The notes: generated by a model from the sequence alone, not told the origin. Shown: positions 46,307-55,193, counted from the stretch's first letter. The stretch: DNA of 64,000 nucleotides from Clostridia bacterium (GCA_024404145.1 JAKSQK010000001.1:310001-374000); one strand, 5' to 3'. Program-made: numbers and translations.

Positions 46307-47211
46307 AAACTTATGCGGCATATTATAATAACGGTGAAAGACTAACTTCATCATCAGGCGGTTTGTTTTCGGTTATTGCAAAAAAGTTTGAGGTTGTTTA
46401 CGGCGTTGAAATGAGTTCGGATAATAAATATGCTCGGTTTTCCCGCAAAACCGACGATTTTTCATCCCTTAAAGGTTCAAAATATATTGAGGCAAAGATG
46501 GGGGATACTTTTAATCAAGTTAAATCCGACCTTGAAAGCGGTAAGCGAGTTCTTTTTTGCGGTACAATTTGTCAGATTAGCGGATTACTCTGTTTTTTAG
46601 GCAGGGATTATTCTGATTTATTTACGGTTGATATAATTTGCCACGGTGTTCCGAGTTATAAATTATGGAATAAATTTATTGACGGTATTGATGTTAAAAG
46701 TGTCAATTTCAGGTCAAAAAAGGTTAGTTGGCAAAAATACGGCATGGAACTCAATGGTGAATACATTTCTAATGAGCGCAACCGTTATATGAAACTTTAT
46801 CTTCAAAATCTTGCGCTAAGGCCCAGTTGCTATAACTGTGTTACAAAAAAGGATAAACTAAGCGATGCTACTATCGGTGATTTTTGGGGGATAGATAAAT
46901 TCGCCCCGCAACTTAATGACCGTATGGGTACAAGTTTGTTTATTTTAAGGAATCAAAAAGCAGAAGAACTTTTTAACGATATTAAAAATGATTTGGTTTT
47001 TAAGGAAGTTGATTATAACGAGGCCGTTATAAAAAATCCTGCCGAGTTTTCTTCTGTTAAAATTCCTCATAATAGAAGTTCATTCTTTAATGATATCGGA
47101 AATAAATCCTTTAATCAGTTATACAAAAAATACTATCTTGATGCTACAAGATTTGATAGGTTTTTGCGCTTTGTTAAAAAAATTTTGCGTAAATTTAAGG
47201 TGAAAAAATAA
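46303..47211 (+). CDS. FrhB-type (coenzyme F420 hydrogenase beta) domain protein
   Basis: The protein has 302 residues. SSSGGLFSVIAKKF, VLFCGTICQISGLLCFLG, DIICHGVPSYKLW and the C-terminal CYNCVTKKDKLSDATIGDFWG are typical of the FrhB-domain proteins found in polysaccharide loci, which normally start with a two-cluster ferredoxin domain. That domain is missing here and is encoded by the next gene instead. These proteins are thought to be flavin-dependent reductases acting on sugars or pyruvyl groups, without direct proof. Confidence 0.85.
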   Translation: MKTYAAYYNNGERLTSSSGGLFSVIAKKFEVVYGVEMSSDNKYARFSRKTDDFSSLKGSKYIEAKMGDTFNQVKSDLESGKRVLFCGTICQISGLLCFLGRDYSDLFTVDIICHGVPSYKLWNKFIDGIDVKSVNFRSKKVSWQKYGMELNGEYISNERNRYMKLYLQNLALRPSCYNCVTKKDKLSDATIGDFWGIDKFAPQLNDRMGTSLFILRNQKAEELFNDIKNDLVFKEVDYNEAVIKNPAEFSSVKIPHNRSSFFNDIGNKSFNQLYKKYYLDATRFDRFLRFVKKILRKFKVKK

Positions 47212-47411
47212 TGAGAGAATTGCCTGTTCTGTTTAATAAAAAAGACGAATGTTGCGGTTGCTCCGCCTGTTACTCAATTTGTCCTAAAAATGCCATAACA
47301 TTTGAAGAAGACGGCGAGGGTTTTTCATATCCGATTATAAATCCGGAAAAATGTATCGGTTGCAAAATGTGCATAAAAGTATGCCCGATAAAAAATGTAA
47401 ATAGCCGATAA
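47211..47411 (+). CDS. Small 2[4Fe-4S] ferredoxin, detached domain of the preceding FrhB-type protein
   Basis: The protein has 66 residues. Two cluster motifs are complete: CCGCSACYSICPKNAI and CIGCKMCIKVCPIKN. It starts on the last base of the FrhB gene (TAATG) and ends where a fused protein would begin its FrhB part. It most likely delivers electrons to that neighbour. It is the last gene before a terminator. Confidence 0.9.
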   Translation: MRELPVLFNKKDECCGCSACYSICPKNAITFEEDGEGFSYPIINPEKCIGCKMCIKVCPIKNVNSR

Positions 47412-47433
47412 TTTATATTCATCAAAATTTCAG

Positions 47434-47459
47434 CGCTGACATAATTGTCGGCGTTTTTT
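47434..47459 (+). terminator. Terminator of the glycopolymer cluster
   Basis: CGCTGAC (47434-47440) pairs with GTCGGCG (47447-47453), one G-U pair, followed by TTTTTT. Confidence 0.82.
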
Positions 47460-47557
47460 ATTTTGCAGTTTGAACTCGGACTATAAGCAGAAGTTAGGGA
47501 ATAGAATATATTGTTTTTTGATTATTTTAAGCTAAGAAAAACAAGATAATTTTACCA

Positions 47558-47577
47558 ATTGATAAAAAATTATCAAT
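47558..47577 (+). promoter_or_regulatory. Rex-like operator upstream of the hydrogenase operon
   Basis: A perfect 20-bp palindrome with 8-bp arms and a 4-bp spacer: ATTGATAA, AAAA, TTATCAAT. Rex, the NADH/NAD sensor, binds TTGTTAA-N4-TTAACAA in Clostridia; here each arm differs at one symmetrical base. It lies 15 bp upstream of the -35. The target genes (NADH-linked hydrogenase) fit. The A/T richness leaves some chance of coincidence. Confidence 0.5.
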
Positions 47578-47592
47578 TTCGTGAAATAATGT

Positions 47593-47620
47593 TTGCAAAA
47601 TCAAAAAAATATGTTATACT
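47593..47620 (+). promoter_or_regulatory. Promoter of hndABCD
   Basis: TTGCAA (47593-47598), 16 bp, TATACT (47615-47620). The leader of about 70 nt ends in AAGGAGG (47682-47688). Confidence 0.85.
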
Positions 47621-47698
47621 GTATAAGTATAGTCATATATTGTGTCGTTTTCTGTCCCAATATGTGAGATATAGAATTTTTAAGGAGGATTTTTGTCT

Positions 47699-48196
47699 AT
47701 GAAGAAAAAAATCAGTAAGCTTCCTTTTAAGGGAACTCCCGAGCAGGAAGCACAGCTAAAAAAGGTCATTGATGAGAATAAGCATGACAAAACAAACCTA
47801 ATGGTTGTAATGCAACATGCTCAGGATATTTATGGATATCTTCCCATCGAAGTTCAAAATATGATAGCAGAGGGTATGGAAGTTCCGCTTGAAAAGGTTT
47901 ACGGCGTTTCAACTTTCTATGCTCAGTTTGCTCTTACTCCGAAGGGCAAATATAACATTTCGGTATGTTTAGGTACCGCTTGTTATGTTAAAGGTTCAGG
48001 ACCGATATTTGATAAGCTTTCCGAAAAACTTGGTATCGGCGCAGACGAATGCACAGAAGACGGCAAGTTTTCTCTTACTGCATGTCGTTGCATCGGCGCT
48101 TGTGGTCTTGCCCCTGTACTTACGGTTAATGACGAAGTTTACGGTCGTTTAACTGTTGATGATATTGATGATATTTTAGCTAAATATCAGGACTGA
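47699..48196 (+). CDS. hndA: NAD-dependent [FeFe] hydrogenase subunit A (NuoE-like, 2Fe-2S)
   Basis: The protein has 165 residues from the ATG at 47699, 10 nt after AAGGAGG; the TTG at 47693 is too close to that site. It is a NuoE/HydC-type thioredoxin fold. Its four cluster cysteines are in CLGTACYVKG and CRCIGACGLAPV. It passes electrons between the flavin subunit and the rest of the complex. Confidence 0.93.
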   Translation: MKKKISKLPFKGTPEQEAQLKKVIDENKHDKTNLMVVMQHAQDIYGYLPIEVQNMIAEGMEVPLEKVYGVSTFYAQFALTPKGKYNISVCLGTACYVKGSGPIFDKLSEKLGIGADECTEDGKFSLTACRCIGACGLAPVLTVNDEVYGRLTVDDIDDILAKYQD

Positions 48197-48252
48197 TTAA
48201 ACGGCAATTCCAAACTTTGATATTGTATTTTTAAGAAAGGAAGATATTAAAA

Positions 48253-48624
48253 ATGAAATCATTGGCAGAATTACAAGCCATTAAGGAAAAAATGAAGGGC
48301 AAAGTTATTCCCGTAGATGCTTCTGACAACATTCGTGTTGTAGTAGGTATGGCTACCTGCGGTATTGCGGCAGGTGCTACTCCCGTACTTAATGCGATGG
48401 TTGAGGGCGTAAAAGCAGAAGGCCTTTCCGATAAAGTTACGGTTTATCAGACCGGTTGTGTCGGTATTTGTCAGTTTGAACCGGTTGTTGAGGTTTACGA
48501 GGCAGGTAAAGATAAGGTTACTTATGTAAAGATGACTGCCGAAAAGGCAAAAGAAGTTATCGAAAAACATCTTAAAGGTGGCAATGTTATAAGCGAATAT
48601 ACCATTGCTACTTCCAACTTATAA
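48253..48624 (+). CDS. hndB: Hydrogenase subunit B (2Fe-2S thioredoxin-like)
   Basis: The protein has 123 residues. ATCGIAAGATPVLNAM and YQTGCVGICQFEPVVEV carry the four cysteines of a thioredoxin-like ferredoxin. In trimeric bifurcating hydrogenases this domain is fused to the N-terminus of the flavin subunit; a separate gene makes this the four-subunit Hnd type first described in Desulfovibrio. Confidence 0.9.
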   Translation: MKSLAELQAIKEKMKGKVIPVDASDNIRVVVGMATCGIAAGATPVLNAMVEGVKAEGLSDKVTVYQTGCVGICQFEPVVEVYEAGKDKVTYVKMTAEKAKEVIEKHLKGGNVISEYTIATSNL

Positions 48625-48639
48625 TCTGGAGGTTTAATT

Positions 48640-50169
48640 ATGATTGATCCAATTGTAGGAAATGTTTCACTTAATGATACAGCTTTCTATAAATCTCAGA
48701 ACCGTGTTGTTCTTCGTAACTGCGGTGTTATTGACCCTGAAAACATCGATGAATACATAGCAATGGACGGTTATGCAGCTCTTGGCAAAGTTCTTACTGA
48801 AATGAAGCCGGAAGATGTTATAAAGGTTGTATCCGATTCAGGTCTTCGTGGCCGTGGCGGCGGCGGATTCCCGACCGGCTTTAAGTGGTCTCTTTGCGCC
48901 CCTAATAAGGCGCCGCAAAAATATGTTGTTTGCAATGCCGACGAGGGCGACCCCGGTGCATTCATGGACCGTTCGGTTCTCGAGGGCGACCCGCATTGTA
49001 TTATCGAAGCTATGGCTATTGCCGGATATGCTATCGGTGCTACAAAGGGTTATGTTTATGTTCGTGCTGAATATCCTATTGCTGTTAAAAGACTTCAAAT
49101 CGCCATTGATAAGGCGCATGAGTATGGTCTTTTAGGTAAAAATATTTTCGGTTCCGGATTTGATTTTGAGTTATATATTCGTCTTGGTGCCGGTGCATTT
49201 GTTTGCGGTGAAGAAACCGCTCTTATGACCTCTATTGAGGGTAACCGTGGCGAACCGAGACCCCGTCCTCCATATCCGGCTGTTAAGGGACTTTACAATA
49301 GCCCGACAATCGAAAACAATGTTGAGACATTTGCAAATATCCCGCAGATTATTCTTCGTGGTGCTGATTGGTTTGCTTCAATGGGTACCGAAAAGTCAAA
49401 GGGTACAAAGGTATTTGCTCTCGGCGGTAAAATTAAGAATACCGGTCTTGTTGAGATTCCGATGGGTACTACTCTTCGCAGTATCATTGATGATATTGGC
49501 GGCGGCATTCCCAACGGCAAGAAGTTCAAAGCCGCTCAAACAGGCGGACCTTCCGGCGGTTGTATTCCGGCAAGTCTTATTGATACAGAAGTTGATTATG
49601 ACAACTTGGTTGCTATCGGCTGTATGATGGGCTCAGGCGGACTTATCGTTATGGACGAAGATAACTGTATGGTTGACATGGCTAAATTCTTCCTTGAATT
49701 TACCGTTGATGAGTCCTGCGGTAAATGTACACCTTGTCGTGTAGGTACAAGAAGACTTCTTGAAATGCTCGACAAAATTACAGAAGGCAAGGGAACTCTT
49801 GAAGACATAGACAAACTCGAACAGTTCTGTTATTACATTAAGCAGAATTCACTCTGCGGTCTCGGTCAGACAGCTCCTAACCCAGTTCTTGCAACACTTA
49901 AATTCTTCCGTGAAGAATATGTAGCTCATGTTGTTGATAAGAAATGTCCCGCAGGTGTTTGTAAGAACCTTCTCACATTCACTATTGACAAAGATAAATG
50001 TATCGGCTGCGGTCTTTGCGCTCGTAACTGTCCTGTATCTGCCATTTCAAAAACAGATTATACTGCGCCTAATCACAAGCTTCCGTCTTATGAGATTGAT
50101 GCTTCTAAGTGCATTAAGTGCGGCGTATGCTTGGGCAACTGCAAGATCAATGCAATTTCTAAGATTTAA
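48640..50169 (+). CDS. hndC: Hydrogenase flavin subunit C (NuoF-like)
   Basis: The protein has 509 residues. The NADH and FMN sites are [14 protein letters not shown] and [14 protein letters not shown], followed by [19 protein letters not shown]. The NuoF 4Fe-4S motif is SCGKCTPCR with a later Cys in SLCGLGQ. A C-terminal ferredoxin domain (about 450-509) has [12 protein letters not shown] and [11 protein letters not shown]. It should be the NAD(H) and possibly the electron-bifurcation site. Confidence 0.95.
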   Translation: MIDPIVGNVSLNDTAFYKSQNRVVLRNCGVIDPENIDEYIAMDGYAALGKVLTEMKPEDVIKVVSDSGLRGRGGGGFPTGFKWSLCAPNKAPQKYVVCNADEGDPGAFMDRSVLEGDPHCIIEAMAIAGYAIGATKGYVYVRAEYPIAVKRLQIAIDKAHEYGLLGKNIFGSGFDFELYIRLGAGAFVCGEETALMTSIEGNRGEPRPRPPYPAVKGLYNSPTIENNVETFANIPQIILRGADWFASMGTEKSKGTKVFALGGKIKNTGLVEIPMGTTLRSIIDDIGGGIPNGKKFKAAQTGGPSGGCIPASLIDTEVDYDNLVAIGCMMGSGGLIVMDEDNCMVDMAKFFLEFTVDESCGKCTPCRVGTRRLLEMLDKITEGKGTLEDIDKLEQFCYYIKQNSLCGLGQTAPNPVLATLKFFREEYVAHVVDKKCPAGVCKNLLTFTIDKDKCIGCGLCARNCPVSAISKTDYTAPNHKLPSYEIDASKCIKCGVCLGNCKINAISKI

Positions 50170-50186
50170 GAAAGGAGCCAGAAATA

Positions 50187-51941
50187 ATGGATATGTTAAA
50201 TGTTAAAATAAACGGTATTGCAGTAAGCGTACCAAAGGGCTCCACAGTATTGGAAGCTGCTCGTGTTGCCGGTGTTGAAATTCCAACACTCTGCTTCATG
50301 AAAGAAAAAAATGAAATCGGCGCATGTCGTATATGCGTTGTCGAGGTAAACGAGGGCAGAGGTTTCAGAGTTGTAACCGCTTGTGTTTATCCCGTTAGCG
50401 AGGGTATGGAAGTTCTTACTAATACCGCTAAAATTCAAAAAGCAAGAAAAACCACTCTCGAACTTATTCTTTCTACTCATGATAAGCATTGTCTTTCATG
50501 CGTTCGTTCAAATAACTGCGAACTTCAAAAGCTTTGCCTTGAATATGGCGTAGATGATGTTGCATTTGAGGGCTTTAAGCCGATTTATGAACTTGATACA
50601 ACTACTCCGCATCTTGTTCGTGATAATAATAAATGTATTCTTTGCCGTCGCTGTGTTGCTGCTTGTAATGAGCAGTATGTCAGCGTAATCGGTGCTAACG
50701 ACCGTGGTATTGATACTAACATCGGTCAGGCATTTAATCTTAAACTTAACGATACTCCTTGTATTTCGTGCGGTCAGTGTACTGTTGTATGTCCTACCGG
50801 TGCATTAACCGAAAAAGACGATACAGAAAAGATTTGGGAAGCTCTTGCAGACCCGACAAAGAAGGTTATTGTTGAAACTGCTCCTTCTATCCGTGCTACT
50901 CTCGGTGAATGTTTCGATATGCCTATCGGAACTAATGTTGAAGGTAAAATGGTTGCCGCTCTTCGTCGCTTGGGCTTTGATAAAGTGTTCGATGCCGACT
51001 TCGGTGCCGACCTTACTATTATCGAAGAAGCAAACGAATTGGTTGAGAGAATAAAAAACGGCGGAACACTTCCGATGATAACATCTTGCTCACCCGGTTG
51101 GGTTAAATTCTGCGAGTTCTACTATCCTGATATGATAGGTCATCTTTCAACCTGTAAATCTCCTCAGCAAATGACCGGTGCGGTTATAAAGACATACTGG
51201 GCAGAGAAAAACGGTGTTGACCCAAAAGATATAGTTGTTGTATCTGTAATGCCTTGTACTGCTAAGAAGTTCGAAATCGGAAGAGATGATGAATCTGCTG
51301 CCGGTGTTCCCGATGTTGATATTGCAATTACAACAAGAGAACTCGGAAGAATGATAGACAGAGCAGGTCTCAACTTTACAGCTCTCCCCGATGAAGAATT
51401 TGACAGTCCGCTCGGTGAAGATACCGGCGCTGCCGTAATCTTCGGTGCTACCGGCGGTGTTATGGAAGCTGCAGTTCGTACTGCAAATGCTTGGCTAAAC
51501 GGCGCTACCGAAGCTATCGAACTCGAAGCAGTTCGTGGTACAATGGGTCTTAAAGAAGCAACCGTAAAGGTTGGCGATATGGACTTGAAGATAGCCGTTG
51601 CATCAAGCGGAAGCGCTGCAAAGGTTGTTATGGATAAGCTTAAAGCCGGAAATCCTGACGGTTGGGGCTTTATTGAGATAATGGGTTGCCCCGGCGGCTG
51701 CGTAAACGGCGGCGGACAGCCGATTCAACCTCAGTATATTCGTGATACTGTTGACCTTAAAACTGTTCGTGCTAAGGCACTTTATGATCAGGATAAGGCA
51801 TCAACTCTCCGTATGTCTCATGAATCACCCGCAGTTAAGGCCATTTATAAAGAATGGTACACTGACGGTTTCGGCGGACATAAGGCACATCACGACCTGC
51901 ATACTACCTATGTTGCTCGTAAGAAAAAATATAATTTCTAA
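50187..51941 (+). CDS. hndD: [FeFe] hydrogenase catalytic subunit D
   Basis: The protein has 584 residues. It has an N-terminal 2Fe-2S ferredoxin domain (1-78), a His-Cys3 cluster motif (DKHCLSCVRSNNCELQKLC), two 4Fe-4S motifs (CILCRRCVAAC, CISCGQCTVVCP), then the H-cluster domain with L1 TSCSPGW (Cys301), L2 MPCTAKKFE and L3 EIMGCPGGCVNGGGQP, and a small-subunit-like C-terminus. L1 has Ser where the textbook form TSCCPGW has the second Cys; my recollection is that this is common in NAD-linked enzymes. It evolves or consumes H2 in the cytoplasm. Maturation genes hydEFG are not in the window. Confidence 0.95.
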   Translation: MDMLNVKINGIAVSVPKGSTVLEAARVAGVEIPTLCFMKEKNEIGACRICVVEVNEGRGFRVVTACVYPVSEGMEVLTNTAKIQKARKTTLELILSTHDKHCLSCVRSNNCELQKLCLEYGVDDVAFEGFKPIYELDTTTPHLVRDNNKCILCRRCVAACNEQYVSVIGANDRGIDTNIGQAFNLKLNDTPCISCGQCTVVCPTGALTEKDDTEKIWEALADPTKKVIVETAPSIRATLGECFDMPIGTNVEGKMVAALRRLGFDKVFDADFGADLTIIEEANELVERIKNGGTLPMITSCSPGWVKFCEFYYPDMIGHLSTCKSPQQMTGAVIKTYWAEKNGVDPKDIVVVSVMPCTAKKFEIGRDDESAAGVPDVDIAITTRELGRMIDRAGLNFTALPDEEFDSPLGEDTGAAVIFGATGGVMEAAVRTANAWLNGATEAIELEAVRGTMGLKEATVKVGDMDLKIAVASSGSAAKVVMDKLKAGNPDGWGFIEIMGCPGGCVNGGGQPIQPQYIRDTVDLKTVRAKALYDQDKASTLRMSHESPAVKAIYKEWYTDGFGGHKAHHDLHTTYVARKKKYNF

Positions 51942-51962
51942 ATTATAGCAAATAATTTTTAT

Positions 51963-51991
51963 GGGCGGACATTTTGTCCGCCCGTATTTTT
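51963..51991 (+). terminator. Terminator of hndABCD
   Basis: GGGCGGACA (51963-51971) pairs perfectly with 51975-51983 (TTT loop), followed by GTATTTTT. Confidence 0.9.
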
Positions 51992-52009
51992 AAGTAGAGG
52001 CATAATAAT

Positions 52010-52702
52010 ATGAAAATACATGGTTTTCAAAAGATGACTTTGCTTGATTTTCCGGGTAAAGTCGCATGTACTGTTTTTACAGGCGGTTGTAATCTAAGAT
52101 GTCCGTTTTGCCATAATGCTTCGCTTGTAACCGAAATTGACGGTGAAAGTGAGATTAAAGAGGCGGAAATTTTAGATTTTCTCTCAAAAAGAAACGGGCT
52201 TTTAGATGGTGTTGCCATAACCGGCGGTGAACCGCTTCTTCAAAATGATATTGTTGATTTCATAAGAAAAATAAAAGAACTCGGATTTGCCGTAAAACTT
52301 GATACAAACGGAACTTTTCCCGATAAACTTAAATATCTTGTAAACAGTAAACTTGTTGACTATGTTGCCATGGATATAAAAAACAGTCCTTCAAAATATG
52401 CTATTACATCGGGACTTAAAGAATTTGATTTTTCCTGTATAAAAGAGAGCATTGATTTTCTCCTTGAAGGTAATGTCGATTTTGAGTTCAGGACAACTGT
52501 TGTTAAGGAATTTCATCAAATTGATGATTTTGCAGAAATCGGAAAACTTATTTCGGGCGCACCAAAATATTTTCTCCAAAATTTTGTTGATAGCGGTAAT
52601 CTGATAGGTGAAAATTTGCATAGTGTTCCGAAAGAAGAAATTGAAAAAGCAAAAGAAATTTTATCCTCCTTTATTAAAAATGTAGAAATTAGGGGACTAT
52701 AA
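52010..52702 (+). CDS. nrdG: Anaerobic ribonucleotide reductase activating protein (NrdG-like radical SAM)
   Basis: The protein has 230 residues. The cluster motif is CNLRCPFCHN, preceded by MKIHGFQKMTLLDFPGKVAC, the usual start of this activase type. AITGGEPLLQ binds S-adenosylmethionine. It should form the radical on Gly665 of NrdD, encoded just downstream. It has no ferredoxin insert, unlike the other activase in this window. It is placed behind the hydrogenase terminator, with no clear promoter seen of its own. Confidence 0.9.
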   Translation: MKIHGFQKMTLLDFPGKVACTVFTGGCNLRCPFCHNASLVTEIDGESEIKEAEILDFLSKRNGLLDGVAITGGEPLLQNDIVDFIRKIKELGFAVKLDTNGTFPDKLKYLVNSKLVDYVAMDIKNSPSKYAITSGLKEFDFSCIKESIDFLLEGNVDFEFRTTVVKEFHQIDDFAEIGKLISGAPKYFLQNFVDSGNLIGENLHSVPKEEIEKAKEILSSFIKNVEIRGL

Positions 52703-52729
52703 TTGTAAATTTTAACAAAAAGAGCGAAA

Positions 52730-52745
52730 ACACTATATATTGTGT
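52730..52745 (+). promoter_or_regulatory. NrdR box at the nrdD promoter
   Basis: ACACTATATATTGTGT is a complete match to the NrdR consensus acaCwAtATaTwGtgt. It forms the centre of a longer palindrome (arms 52720-52733 and 52742-52755) that could also act as a terminator hairpin for nrdG. A degenerate second copy (CTATATATGTGTG, 52763-52775) lies about 30 bp on and overlaps the -10 region; NrdR boxes normally come in such pairs. NrdR represses ribonucleotide reductase genes when dATP is high. Confidence 0.85.
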
Positions 52746-52753
52746 TTTCGCTC

Positions 52754-52782
52754 TTGACTTTGCTATATATGTGTGCTATACT
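52754..52782 (+). promoter_or_regulatory. Promoter of nrdD-trxB
   Basis: TTGACT (52754-52759), 17 bp, TATACT (52777-52782), with a TG two bases further upstream. The NrdR box abuts the -35, so NrdR binding would block polymerase. Confidence 0.9.
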
Positions 52783-52814
52783 TAGTATAAATCTTGTAAA
52801 TGAAGGGGATAAAT

Positions 52815-55184
52815 ATGTACGCGGTCGTAAAACGTGATGGTAAAGTAGTTGGATTTGACCTTGAAAAAATTAAAGTTGCAATAACTCAGGCATTTGATGC
52901 TTGTGAGAAGCAGTATCATCCGGATACAATAGATTTTTTGGTATTAAAGGTTACTGCTGATTTTGAAGATAAAGTTACCGACGGTAAGATAACCGTTGAA
53001 AATATTCAGGATAGTGTTGAAACCGTTTTAATTAAAGCGGGTTACGATGATGTTGCCAAAGCATACATTCTATATCGTAAACAGCGTGAGAAAATCCGTA
53101 ATTTAAGTACAACTATGCTCGATTATAAGAGCACCGTTGATGATTATCTTAAAATAAACGACTGGCGTGTTAAGGAAAATTCTACCGTAACATATTCTGT
53201 TGGCGGTCTTATTCTTTCAAACTCCGGCGCCATTACTGCGAACTATTGGCTTTCCGAGATTTATGATGAGGAAATTGCAAATGCCCATAGAAATGCGGAT
53301 ATTCATATTCATGACCTTTCTATGCTTACCGGATATTGCGCAGGTTGGTCGTTGAAACAGTTGATTCAAGAAGGTTTAGGCGGTGTTCCCGGTAAAATTA
53401 CTTCTTCTCCGGCAAGTCATCTTTCAACCCTATGTAATCAGATGGTTAACTTTTTAGGTATTATGCAAAATGAATGGGCAGGTGCTCAGGCATTTTCGTC
53501 GTTTGATACCTATTTGGCTCCTTTTGTTAAGAAGGACAACCTTTCATATAAAGAAGTTAAACAGTGCATTCAGTCATTTATCTACGGTGTAAATACTCCG
53601 TCCCGTTGGGGTACTCAGTCGCCATTTACGAATGTTACTCTTGACTGGACCGTTCCTAACGACCTTGCCGAGCTTAACTGTATTGTCGGCGGCAAGGAAA
53701 TGGATTTCAAATATAAAGACTGTAAGCCCGAAATGGATATGGTAAACCGAGCTTTCATTGAAATAATGATAGAAGGCGATGCCAACGGCAGAGGATTCCA
53801 GTATCCTATCCCGACATATTCGATTACGAGAGATTTCGACTGGTCGGAAACCGAGAACAACAAACTTCTTTTTGAAATGACCGCTAAATACGGAACTCCT
53901 TATTTTTCCAACTATATAAATTCCGATATGGAACCGTCAGATGTTCGCTCAATGTGTTGCAGACTTCGTCTTGACCTTCGTGAGCTTCGCAAAAAATCCG
54001 GTGGTTTCTTTGGCTCGGGCGAAAGCACCGGTTCTGTCGGCGTTGTTACTATCAATATGCCGAGAATTGCTTATCTTGCAAGTGATAAGGCCGATTTCTT
54101 TAAGCGCCTTGATAAACTTATGGATATATCCGCCCGTTCTCTTAAAGTAAAAAGAACTGTAATAACAAAACTTCTTGAAAACGGTCTTTATCCTTATACC
54201 AAGAGATATTTGGGTACTTTTAATAACCATTTTTCAACTATCGGTCTTGTCGGTATGAATGAGGCAGGTCTAAATGCTAAGTGGCTCAAAAAGGATATGA
54301 CTAATACCGAAACTCAGGAATTTACCGCTGAGGTTCTTAATCATATGAGAGAGCGCCTTTCGGATTATCAAGAAGAATACGGCGACCTTTATAATCTTGA
54401 AGCTACTCCTGCTGAATCAACATCTTATCGTCTTGCAAAACATGATGTTAAGCGTTATCCCGATATAATTACTGCCGCAAAATCTTGCGATGATACTCCT
54501 TATTATACCAATTCTTCTCATCTTCCTGTCGGCTATACCGAGGATATTTTCTCGGCGCTTGATGTTCAAGATGAACTTCAAACTCTTTATACATCGGGAA
54601 CTGTTTTCCATGCATTTTTAGGCGAAAAACTTCCCGACTGGAAAGCCGCTGCAACGCTTGTAAGAAAAATTGCCGAGAATTATAAATTGCCGTATTATAC
54701 AATGTCTCCGACCTATTCAATTTGTAAAAATCACGGTTATATAAGCGGCGAGCAGTTTACCTGCCCCGAATGCGGCGAAAAGACAGAAGTTTACAGCCGT
54801 ATTACCGGTTATTACCGCCCTGTTCAGAACTGGAATGACGGTAAAACGCAGGAATATAAAGACCGTAAGGTTTATGATATCGGCCGTTCAAAACTTTCGC
54901 ACGAAGGACCGGTTGTAACCTGCGATTCTTGTGATGAAAACGCCGATGTAAAGGTTGACGACGGTATTTATTTATTTGCGACTACAACCTGTCCTAACTG
55001 CAAAATTGCCTGTGCTATTCTTGATAAAGAAAATATTTCTTATTCAAAAATATATGCCGACCAAAATCCCGAAACTGCTCAAAAATTCGGCATAAAACAA
55101 GCACCGACACTTGTTGTCGTTGACGGCGGTAATATTCAAAAATACTCCGGCGTTTCGGATATAAAGAAGTATTTGAAGGTGTAA
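52815..55184 (+). CDS. nrdD: Class III anaerobic ribonucleotide reductase with C-terminal redoxin domain
   Basis: The protein has 789 residues from the ATG at 52815, after AAGGGG; the ATG at 52800 lies before that site. An N-terminal ATP-cone (about 1-90, VVKRDGKVVGFDLEKI) senses dATP/ATP. The catalytic barrel follows, then CKNHGYISGEQFTCPECG and the radical loop YSRITGYYRPVQNW (Gly665). The last 70 residues are a glutaredoxin/NrdH-like fold with CPNC (Cys726, Cys729) and cis-Pro in QAPTLVV. The fused redoxin suggests disulphide reduction by thioredoxin reductase instead of formate as reductant; trxB is the next gene. Confidence 0.94.
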   Translation: MYAVVKRDGKVVGFDLEKIKVAITQAFDACEKQYHPDTIDFLVLKVTADFEDKVTDGKITVENIQDSVETVLIKAGYDDVAKAYILYRKQREKIRNLSTTMLDYKSTVDDYLKINDWRVKENSTVTYSVGGLILSNSGAITANYWLSEIYDEEIANAHRNADIHIHDLSMLTGYCAGWSLKQLIQEGLGGVPGKITSSPASHLSTLCNQMVNFLGIMQNEWAGAQAFSSFDTYLAPFVKKDNLSYKEVKQCIQSFIYGVNTPSRWGTQSPFTNVTLDWTVPNDLAELNCIVGGKEMDFKYKDCKPEMDMVNRAFIEIMIEGDANGRGFQYPIPTYSITRDFDWSETENNKLLFEMTAKYGTPYFSNYINSDMEPSDVRSMCCRLRLDLRELRKKSGGFFGSGESTGSVGVVTINMPRIAYLASDKADFFKRLDKLMDISARSLKVKRTVITKLLENGLYPYTKRYLGTFNNHFSTIGLVGMNEAGLNAKWLKKDMTNTETQEFTAEVLNHMRERLSDYQEEYGDLYNLEATPAESTSYRLAKHDVKRYPDIITAAKSCDDTPYYTNSSHLPVGYTEDIFSALDVQDELQTLYTSGTVFHAFLGEKLPDWKAAATLVRKIAENYKLPYYTMSPTYSICKNHGYISGEQFTCPECGEKTEVYSRITGYYRPVQNWNDGKTQEYKDRKVYDIGRSKLSHEGPVVTCDSCDENADVKVDDGIYLFATTTCPNCKIACAILDKENISYSKIYADQNPETAQKFGIKQAPTLVVVDGGNIQKYSGVSDIKKYLKV

Positions 55185-55193
55185 TTTAATATT

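Noticed and set aside
38246..47411. Recent mobile island carrying the glycopolymer genes
   Set aside because: No integrase, transposase, tRNA junction or flanking direct repeat is visible, and base composition by eye is like the neighbours; horizontal origin remains possible but unsupported.
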